This document shows positions 56,164 through 64,000 of a stretch of DNA of 64,000 nucleotides, piece by piece (within the stretch, counting starts at the first letter, position 1; the number at the start of each line of letters is the position of its first letter). The stretch is from Brachionus plicatilis (taxonomy: Eukaryota; Rotifera; Eurotatoria; Ploima; Brachionidae). Location: the NCBI GenBank assembly GCA_010279815.1, contig QEOQ01000274.1:30813-94812 (forward strand), given 5' to 3'. Both the position numbers and the translations under genes were made by a program. Under the pieces are notes generated by a model that did not search any database, had not been told where the DNA came from, and saw only the letters and a program-made list of their open reading frames with translations.

Positions 56164-57852
56164 ATGGCTTTGTTTGGACCTCAGTTTATCTTCACAATTA
56201 TAATGTTTATTTTACTGACAAAACTTGGAAAGTTTTATTCATATGGAAGATATTTGCTGTGCCACAAACTCTACCGTTACCTGAGTCCAAATTCAGTCGA
56301 GCTGAAAAAATCTGTCCGCACTCACTACAAGAGCCAGAGTAAGTTTGCATGAAAACAAAAAAAGAGTGAGTCATGCCAAAACTTTGTAATTTAAGCCAAA
56401 TGCAAAAAAATGAGCCGCCTATTTGAAATAGACGATGACAAAGAAGAGTTCAATATACCAGAAGGCGCAACCATTGAATTGTCCATGTCTCCAGTGGTGG
56501 CGCATGACTTACATTTCATAAAGTATTCAGACGATTTCCAGAGTTTTGTGGATGTGTCACAAATAGCAATCATTATTTACACAAGCACAGAAGTTTACAT
56601 GGCCATTTTTCGGCCTAGTGACGAAATAAATCTGAGCGTGGTGTGGTGTGCCATGGCAATTTTGTACGGCATGACCACTCTGGCATCAATAGCTCGAAAC
56701 TATTTGAGAACATCTGAAGGCGCTCTGCTATTTATGTTCGCTGGCGTGTCGTTCATTCTCTCATTGTTGGTTCAGCTGGCAGATAGAAAATTTTTTGATT
56801 TTCAGCTCAAAGACGCCTTCCGAAACGTTTCATCAAACACTTTGGCTCTAATTTCCACCAGCTTTCAAACACAGCCCCCAAGTCTAAATGCAAAAGTATC
56901 CAAACACACTGAGACAACAACAAACCAAAAGATCTACTCCCAACTCAAGTACTACAGCACCAATGACTTGCTATTCACATGCTGCATTGCTTTTCTAAGC
57001 GCGCTCATCGGTGCCTTATTTTTTTTTCCTGCCTTTCGTCTGGCCAGACTCCATTCTTTGTCCCTAAAGTACTCCCAAGGCTCAAAGAGCAAAAGATTTC
57101 TATTCTACTTGAGCTTTATTCTGCCTCTTTTGGTGTCCATTTGCTGGCTAAAATTTGAAACAGATGCAAAGGTGGCCAACAAAACGGCTACCACTGGCGC
57201 CAACTCCACCATCAACAAGTTCATCAATTTAATTAAATTGGAGAAAACAAATTCACATTTTTTTAGCTCAACCAAAGTGTTCTTTTTAAATGTACTGTTT
57301 GCCACCAATTTAAAAATCTACCTAGTTGTGTTTTTTTTTCTGCTGAGATTAGCATTGTACAGACACTATGCGCAATCGTATCTAAATTTGGCCTTCGAAA
57401 TAGCAGCCAGCATTCGAAAGCAATCAACAAAAGTCACCAATACCAAATACATGAGCTCAATTTCGTCCATTTACCAATATTATGGAGTGGTTGCAAACCA
57501 GTACATTGTGCCATTGTACGTGCTTTTGTTTATGGTGTTTTTGTTGAAAACTTTGGGAAATTATACTTGGTGCGGAGACATCCAATGCTGCAACACTGTT
57601 GTCGATCTTTTGTCAAGCTGGAGTTTAAATTTGAGGCAAAACGCGTCCAATTCTCCCAATTTATTCAAGCGACTCGAGTCCACACATTTTAACATAAGCC
57701 AAAGTCACCATGCTTTGAACAAGATTTTTACGCCTTACGTTCTAAGAAGCCTAATAGGTTATTTTACTTTTTGGACAAGCACAATCTGGTTTACAATAAG
57801 TTGTATTGGTTTGCTTTATTATCATTATATTGACAGTAATTATGTTGTCTAA
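56164..57852 (+). CDS. TMEM161: Transmembrane protein 161 (TMEM161A/B-like)
   Basis: A multi-pass membrane protein family conserved in animals; TMEM161B is implicated in cardiac rhythm and brain development, with unknown molecular activity. Exon 56164-56338 (MALFGPQFIFTIIMF, YGRYLLCHKLYRYLSP) joins exon 56396-57852 in phase, giving 543 residues. The second exon carries several hydrophobic segments and family motifs: EINLSVVWCAMAILYG near the third segment, ALFFFPAFRLARLH, LRLALYRHYAQSYLNLAFE, NQYIVPLYVLLFMVFLLKTL and the C-terminal RSLIGYFTFWTSTIWFTISC. The ATG at 56164 is chosen because MALFGPQ aligns with the family N-terminus. Somewhat longer than vertebrate members because of serine/threonine-rich loops. 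AATAAA follows the stop at 57854. Confidence 0.9.
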
Positions 57853-59255
57853 AAATAAATAAAATTATTCAATCGAGTTTTAATAATCTTTTCACTTTTA
57901 GAATGATAATTATTAAAGAATAAAAATTTTCTTTTTGTTTTTTTTGCCAATTTCAAAGCTCTTCACTTTTGGTCCTAATAAAATAAAAAGCCTTTTTAAT
58001 AAACCTTCTTTTAAAACCTGTTTTTGAAATTATTTATTAATAATTGATAAAAAACGATTTTGTTAATTTAGCGCAAAGATGCGTCTTTTAACTCCATTTA
58101 GAGGAATTTTTTAAGAGTGGCTTTATTGACACATAATGTTCAATAAAATTGGAACATTGACACAATAGATAAAAAATGTTGAATTATATTATATTATGTT
58201 AAGTCCAAGTCCGGGATTTGTTTTTTAATTTGCTAGATCAGGCTTCAAAAAATTTATATACTCTTGGGTTGTCTAATGCAATTAATTTGCCATATATCAG
58301 AATTTTCTTATAATTTTAGCATGAATGTCTTCACAATACTTCTTCAGTATTCAAAAATTTAAGTCTGGATTAGGACTTTTGAAAGAAAAAAAAGTCCAGA
58401 CTTAACTTTTTAAACAACTCATGCAGATTTTGAGTTTGTTTTTAATTCTTTAAAGTAATATCAGAGAAGTTAATAGAAAATTTTTCTTATAGTCCAACAA
58501 TAGTTATAGCCGACGGCGCTGAAGAAAATCATTTTGTCATTGCCTTTTTATCATTTAACATTTTTTTGTTAATTATTTTTTATTATTCTTGTCGAATGAA
58601 ATAAATAAATTTTTACAATAAAATATTTTTTTTGCTATATCTTCATTTGAAATACAAAACATTCTTTTTTTAAAATAAAATTCAAGTTTTACATAAAAAT
58701 AAAAAATAAAGAATAAAAGAAATCTCATTTAAATTAAATTTTTTCATTTAAATTTAAAATTTTTGTAAATTAGGTTTATATTTTTAAATACAGACAATTT
58801 AAAGTGATTAAAAGTTAAATTGATTTTTTCAATAACAAAATTATTAATTAATTTTGGAAAAAAATAAGAAAATGTCATTTCACCAAATTTTGATCTAGCT
58901 CAATTTTGTACCAATTTATTCGAATTCCGTAAATTCCATTTTAATTTTCTTGAATAATTTGTTTGAAGTTGATCTTTTAAGATTGTAGGTGCATTATCAA
59001 ATTTTATAAGTTTAAATGAAAAGGTTAATAATTTTGATAAAAAACGATGTTGAAGGGAAAAAAAATTATTTTTTTCTAAGAAATTGTTTATCGTATTAAA
59101 GTCTTTACAAAAAAAATCAAATTTAAAAAGTTTGTGTAAACAAGTTTTATATTATATTCAGTATCTAATTATATTTTAGGTAGTACCAAATATTAATTTC
59201 AATGAAACCAAAAACTAATTCAATTAGAATTAATTATCATATCATGTAGCACCTC
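57853..59255. other. Gene-free AT-rich region
   Basis: I see no gene here. A short inverted repeat (AAGTCTGGATTAGGACTTTT and AAAAGTCCAGACTT) lies at 58361-58406. The rest is AT-rich. Confidence 0.55.
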
Positions 59256-59265
59256 TTGATAAAAT

Positions 59266-59480
59266 CAGACTTGTTTATAAGTCACTGTTTTAAGTCTAAG
59301 TCACAACAATTTAAATCAAAGTTATGGCTTGACTTAATTTTTTTATTTTTAAAGTCAAGTCAATCAATTAAATTTTTTTTAAAAAGTCCGAACAAAATGA
59401 ATTTTTTGACGTTCCAGGTAGTTATTGCGGCTGCCTTGTTATTGTCCAAGTCATAACTTTGACTTAAAAAAGAAATTTTT
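59266..59480. repeat. Partial relative of the CAGACTTG MITE
   Basis: CAGACTTGTTTATAAGTCAC at 59266 resembles the left terminus of the inner MITE at 19420 (CAGACTTGTGCGTAAGTCA). It is followed by the same AAGTCAAGTC-type motifs. No matching right terminus was found, so this is a diverged or truncated copy. Confidence 0.5.
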
Positions 59481-59559
59481 AGGTCATTAACATGACTTAA
59501 AAAATTCATTGTGTTTCGATCAAACTGATTTTGATTCATTTATCTAAAACATTATAAGT

Positions 59560-59880
59560 CTTCATGTGATTTCAATTAATAGTCAAGAATGGAAAAATAA
59601 TAGTTCTAATTGTTGGTCATGGCAAAAAAAATACATCTGCAAACACATCATTACAGTTGCTTTTAATTTAGACAATTGTTCCATCAATAAAACCATCAAC
59701 ATCATCTATACAACCATATACATCATCATAAAAACTATCAGACTCGTTAGAACAACCACCACCACCATCATTAGAAGAATCACAACCAAAAACCAAGGAC
59801 AAAAAAGGTAAAAATAAAGATGTTGTTGTTAAAAGATCAGCTCGATTGGCTAAAAAAATTAAATTTGTTTATTTTTTACT
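59560..59880 (+). pseudogene. SWIM zinc-finger relic, probably from a MULE-type transposase
   Basis: The frame at 59566 reads SNCWSWQKKYICKHIITVAF, which fits the end of a SWIM zinc finger (C..C followed by CxH). In a second frame downstream the sequence reads SDSLEQPPPPSLEESQPKTK, then KGKNKDVVVKRSARLAKKIK, a basic tail like those ending MULE transposases. A stop and a frame change break it. The MULE assignment is inferred from the SWIM motif and nearby FLYWCH-like relic. Confidence 0.45.
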
Positions 59881-60139
59881 TTTTTCTTAAATTTTCTTTA
59901 ATAAAACTTAATATTTCTTTTTTTTTAATAAAATAAAATTTTACAAAACGTCAAGAATTAGATTTTTTTTCTAATAAAACTTGCTAAAACATTTTTTGGT
60001 ACTAGAAAATTAAATTGGGTAGGACTAAAACATATTTTGTTTTTCTTAATTATGTGCTTTATAGATTTAGTATCTATATAGATTAAATACCGATCAGCCC
60101 TTTAAAAAAATAATAAGTAATTTTAATAAAAAATAATTA

Positions 60140-60330
60140 CAAGTCAAATTACATGTCAAATGGCAAAAAAGTTTACTTTCGATGTAATAAAGTAAGTGCG
60201 CAGTTGTCAATTTGAAGCTAAAATTAATTTATTATATGACTCAACAAACGATTATATTTTTTCATTTGCAAACATGTGATCGATCCGATTATGATACTGT
60301 AAACCTCCACCAGTTGCAAAACATGTTCCA
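60140..60330 (+). pseudogene. FLYWCH-like zinc-finger relic
   Basis: The reading MSNGKKVYFRCNKVSAQLSI, then after a frame change EAKINLLYDSTNDYIF, resembles FLYWCH fingers found at the N-terminus of MULE-type transposases (a KxYYRCN motif followed by an LLY segment). Stops and a frameshift show decay. With the SWIM relic just upstream it suggests a scrambled MULE insertion. Confidence 0.4.
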
Positions 60331-61922
60331 ACTGGAGAAAAACGTAAAAGATAAAGACCAAAAAAGAAGAATCAATATTTTTGTGCTTAACCTCACAATA
60401 TGTTTTTTAACTGAGAATTTTTAGAATTTTTACCAATATTATATTTTTTGTTACTTGAATAATTATATATTTTTACTTAGTATTTGTATTATTTTAATTA
60501 AATTTTTTTATTTACTTGAGAAAAAACTGCAAAGTAATATTTACTGAACAACCAAAGTAAAATTTCTGACCAAATTTTATTTTTCAAATGTGATCAAAAC
60601 ATTTTAAAAAACGCGCAATTAAATTTCAATGCATTTTTTACAAAATAAAATCCTATTTTTAAAAAATTTAAAAGAATAAAGATTTTTATGTTACAAAAAT
60701 TTAAAAATCTTTGATGAAATTTTTAACACCCATTTAAAAATGTTCTGATCACATATGAAAAATGAAATTTTATCAAAAATTTTACTTTGCCAGAAAAACA
60801 TAATGAACAAATGAATAAAATTTACTGTCATTTAATAAAAAATACTGAACTTTTAATAAATAAGAATAATAGTCATTTAAAAAATAAGAATGTCAATTTA
60901 TTTCTCCTGAATATCTATTTATTTCACAAGTTATTTGTGCATAACTGTTTTGTAGAGGCTATAATTGATCAATAATGTCCCTCATGCAACAATGACTTAA
61001 CCTAAAGCTGTAAAAAGTTTATTCTAGATGCAAGTACAGTAAATTCTTTTTGAATGTAATTTCACAATCCCAGATTTAAAAAAAAATAAAATCATTAAGA
61101 AAAATAAGGGATAAAATCAAAAATTAAAATTATTAAAAATTTTAAAAACCTATTTTAATTTTTTTAAGATTAATAAATGTAGTTATTTGTTTTAAATAAG
61201 AAAAAACAAAATTTTGATAACTTGAACGAATTTTACAATTTAAAATTTTATTAAAACTAGCATATTGTTTTAAAATCGATTTAACATTTTGGTTACTAAT
61301 TGGCTGGATTCTCGGTAATTTTAGCTCATTAAAAATTTTTTATTTTTCCAAGAAATTTTTTTAATATACTTATATTTCTTTGACGCGATCCTCTTATTTA
61401 TGGATATTTATATCTTTTATGTGCGTGGTATTTAAAATTTAATATTTGCCATAAATAGGCTTTTTAGTTCACTTTTCCTTATGATTTTTTGGAAGTATCA
61501 TGTTTAGTTAGATTTTTTTGTTACAAATTACCAAAAAAAATCAATCGCCTCAAAATGATCACATTTCCAATACTAAATTTCCAAATTAACATGAAATCTA
61601 GCTGGTGAGTATATTTTATCAGACACCAGCTCATATCATTTTCAGAAGAAAAAATAAACTTGATTAAATTTAATTATGAACCCATATTGCTAAACTATAT
61701 AAAAGAAGGACATTTTTCATTTCTCATTAAAAAAAGCGGTCTATATTGAGATCAATTTGAGTTTTTTTACAATTTAAGAAAAATTAAAAATAAATTAGCA
61801 CTATTAATTAAGGCTTTTAGAATAACAAAATCAATTATTTTTAAATATTTAAGCTCAGTAAGATAGCTTCAATAATTTTTCAAAGAATTCTTACAAATTT
61901 CCTTAATAAACTTCAAAAAGAA
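60331..61922. other. Gene-poor AT-rich region
   Basis: Short open frames only. A possible small exon near 61645-61745 reads EEKINLIKFNYEPILLNYIK but no phase-compatible partner was found. Confidence 0.5.
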
Positions 61923-62362
61923 ATGAATCTTATTAGATTGGGCTCGTTGATGCTGATCAGTAATTTTTTTAGTATAAAAATGTTTCTCAATTATATTTTT
62001 ACCAATTTTACCAAAGTATCAACTTTTAAAAGCTTGATTGCATTAACATTATCTGAAGATCGAATTTTGGGCCATGACAGAAGATCAAATAAAATTGATT
62101 TGAATAAAATAAAAAATTTGAAGTATATTGATAATCTTTTCGATTTAATAGATAAAAGTGGTAAGTAAACAAATTAACAATTGAATTTAAATAATAAAGT
62201 TTTTTTTTTTTCAAAGGTTTCCCAGACGGTAAAATTACATTCAAAGAATGGGCAGCATATTTTTCACAATATGATATAAGCAAATGCATTGAAAACGAGA
62301 AATATAACAGTCCATCACGAAAATCTCGAAGGCCAAATTCAAGAGAACATCTAAATTACTAA
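61923..62362 (+). CDS. Small EF-hand-like protein
   Basis: Exons 61923-62160 and 62217-62362 join in phase to give 127 residues. The donor is a consensus GTAAGT and the acceptor follows a T-run. The N-terminus is hydrophobic (MNLIRLGSLMLISNFF), possibly a signal peptide. The exon junction falls inside a calcium-binding-like loop: FDLIDKSG joined to FPDGKITFKEW. Compared with a canonical 12-residue EF-hand loop (D.D.DG.I...E), this one has about two extra residues. The C-terminus is short and basic (PSRKSRRPNSREHLNY). I do not recognise an ortholog; calcium binding is an inference. An upstream exon cannot be excluded. Confidence 0.6.
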
Positions 62363-63095
62363 TCAAAAAATTGAATCAAATTCAAAATTAAATCGTTTTA
62401 ATTTAAATTAAATTAATCTGAGCAGGGCTCTTTTCTTATTTTTTATTTTTTGTTGTTAGGTTTTATTTTATTTAAATAATTCTATTTAAAAAATTTATAT
62501 TTGAATATTCTAAAAAAATTTGCTAATTTTTTTGTTCTATTTGATTTTTAATCTTAAAATTATAATTAATAAAAGAATCGTTATAAAAACTTGATTTGTG
62601 GCAAGGGGAAGTTTTTTTTCACCATTCAATTATTCAGCTATCTAATTATTTTATTTTCCATGTCTAAATAAGAGATTTTTTTATGATATTCAACATTTTA
62701 CAGCTAGAGTCCTACTGTAATTCATTATTATAATAATTGTCATTGTAAAATAGGTTGAAGAGATTTCTAGATATGTTGTTAAGTCAGACTCTTATTGAAT
62801 AAATCTCAAGATTTCTTTAAAAATTAATTTATATTTTTCAAAATGAACTTTTTAGTTTAAAAAAAATTTATATTTTTAATTTGTAATTATCAAAGGGTAT
62901 TATTTTTCGTGCTGTAGCAGCTTAATTCTTGGTCATAATAAAATAATGCTATAAGAATATTTTATTATTTTCTGCAATTAAAAATTTATTTTTCTAATAC
63001 GAAAAAAAAACAAATGATAAAAAATAATTTTTTTGATATAAGAAATAAGAAAATGGTATAAAGAAAGATAATAAAATAAAGGGAAAAAAGATTAG
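62363..63095. other. Intergenic AT-rich DNA
   Basis: No gene or clear repeat seen. Confidence 0.6.
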
Positions 63096-63640
63096 TCAAT
63101 TATTTTCGTTTAGGTCTTTTTTGAACATTTGAAAGGATTGATTGATCTTTTGTTTTGAGCTAGCCGGTCTACCTTTCTTTTTTCTATCTACAATATTTTC
63201 ATTATTAGCTGAAACAATTGCTACAACATCATCAAGAATACTTGAGCTAATTTCCTCAATATTATTTGTTTGTTCAATCAAAACAAGCTATTTCAACAGT
63301 TTCTTCACTATTTGCTGCGACATCTTAATCATCGTCAAAAAATAATTCAAACAAATCATCCATTTGTCATCACATTGTCTGTATCTTGAAGTTCAGAAGA
63401 TTGAACCACCTTACTTGTTTAGCTTCCTTTAGATCAGCTTCAGAATAAGTCCTAGGAATAAATACTTCGTCTAAATCTTCCGGTATATCACAAAATTAAG
63501 TGTATTTTCTATTTTTACCTCTTGCTGTTTTTGTTATGATTTGCTGTACAATTTCTTGAGCTTCGCACAGTGAATCTTCGATATTTTGGTTGTATGGAGC
63601 AACAAACTCGTAACTTGTTGATAACTCAGTCATAGTTAAA
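63096..63640 (-). pseudogene. Internally deleted MULE-like coding remnant
   Basis: From an ATG near 63630 the reverse strand reads MTELSTSYEFVAPYNQNIED, SLCEAQEIVQQIITKTARGK, a stop, then in the same frame FCDIPEDLDEVFIPRTYSEA. After frame changes, 63281-63096 reads DDVVAIVSANNENIVD followed by KKKGRPASSKQK. The N-terminal KTARGKN and C-terminal KKKGRP features resemble the two ends of MULE transposases with the catalytic centre missing. The assignment is tentative. A small gene with introns is possible: a donor AGAG|GTAAAA occurs, but the frames do not join cleanly. Confidence 0.4.
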
Positions 63641-64000
63641 TTAGTAAAAAATAGTGATAAAAATAAGAACAGTAAAGAAAGATATCGTATATTTAAATAG
63701 TATCATATATTTAATTGTTCGAAGCTCACACTTATTAGAAAAATGTTAATACTCAATTCCTATACTTTTATCAATTAATTTACTAATTTAATTTCATAAT
63801 TTCGAATAAAAAATTTTAAAATTTTTTAAAATTATTAGTATTAACAATCGATTAATAATTATTAATCAAAAAAATTAAAAGCTTTCGTATTTAGAAAATT
63901 TGTTTGAGTCCTAAGGTGAATTTTCAAGAATTATTTGTGGGAACATTAAAGAAATCACCTAATATAATCTATACCAATAAATTTATTAAAAATGGCCATA
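63641..64000. other. AT-rich DNA at the window edge
   Basis: Nothing recognised. Confidence 0.6.

Noticed and set aside
61645..61745. Possible extra upstream exon for the EF-hand gene
   Set aside because: No donor/acceptor pair with compatible phase joins it to 61923; the nearby donor at about 61603 gives a stop on joining.

Overview
The window is a very AT-rich stretch of animal nuclear DNA. Most genes are split by short introns of about 50-75 bases with ordinary GT..AG ends. The gene content is metazoan: the neuroendocrine chaperone 7B2, Polycomb protein Scm, cyclophilin-like PPIL6, complex I subunit NDUFB5, Golgi calcium pump SPCA, KRR1, TXNDC9 and TMEM161. Base composition, intron size and the mixture of LINE, hAT, MULE-like and Tc1 relics would suit a monogonont rotifer such as Brachionus, but that is inference. 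There are two assembly gaps (17006-17273 and 35160-36054). Exon coordinates were read by eye from splice signals, reading-frame phase and remembered family alignments.

Layout. 1-8780 is a degenerate satellite built on ~57-base dimers of ~28-29-base units, with longer higher-order duplications. 8950-9440 is a dead LINE reverse-transcriptase 3' end. 9715-11083 holds an unrecognised open stretch and the 7B2 gene (+). 12524-16985 is the Scm gene (-), whose long intron carries repeats. 17274-20628 is accessory DNA with an unrecognised coding relic and three MITEs, two of them nested. 20629-22544 is PPIL6 (+), convergent with NDUFB5 (-, 23473-24280). 24658-24965 is a LINE relic. 26524-30426 is a 1300-residue single-exon receptor-like protein (-) with lectin-like and EGF-like parts. 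31501-32371 holds a hAT-type MITE and a coding relic. 33612-35132 is an intact but catalytically altered Tc1/mariner-derived gene (+).

36055-41580 is a transposon pile-up: a LINE reverse-transcriptase relic split by a ~2 kb hAT element, which itself contains a fold-back repeat, plus further inverted-repeat elements. 41882-52778 is a co-oriented housekeeping block (KRR1, SPCA calcium pump, TXNDC9). 52779-56163 is mostly gene-free. 56164-57852 is TMEM161. 57853-61922 is gene-poor with transposon (MULE-like) relics. 61923-62362 is a small EF-hand-like gene. 63096-63640 (-) looks like an internally deleted MULE-like element.

The genes do not form one pathway. Functional themes are secretory-pathway biology (7B2, the Golgi Ca/Mn pump), chromatin repression (Scm), ribosome assembly (KRR1) and respiration (NDUFB5). 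The strongest unusual signals are the frame-preserving satellite, the nested insertions with clear 8-base target-site duplications, and the Tc1-derived gene that lacks its first catalytic aspartate.
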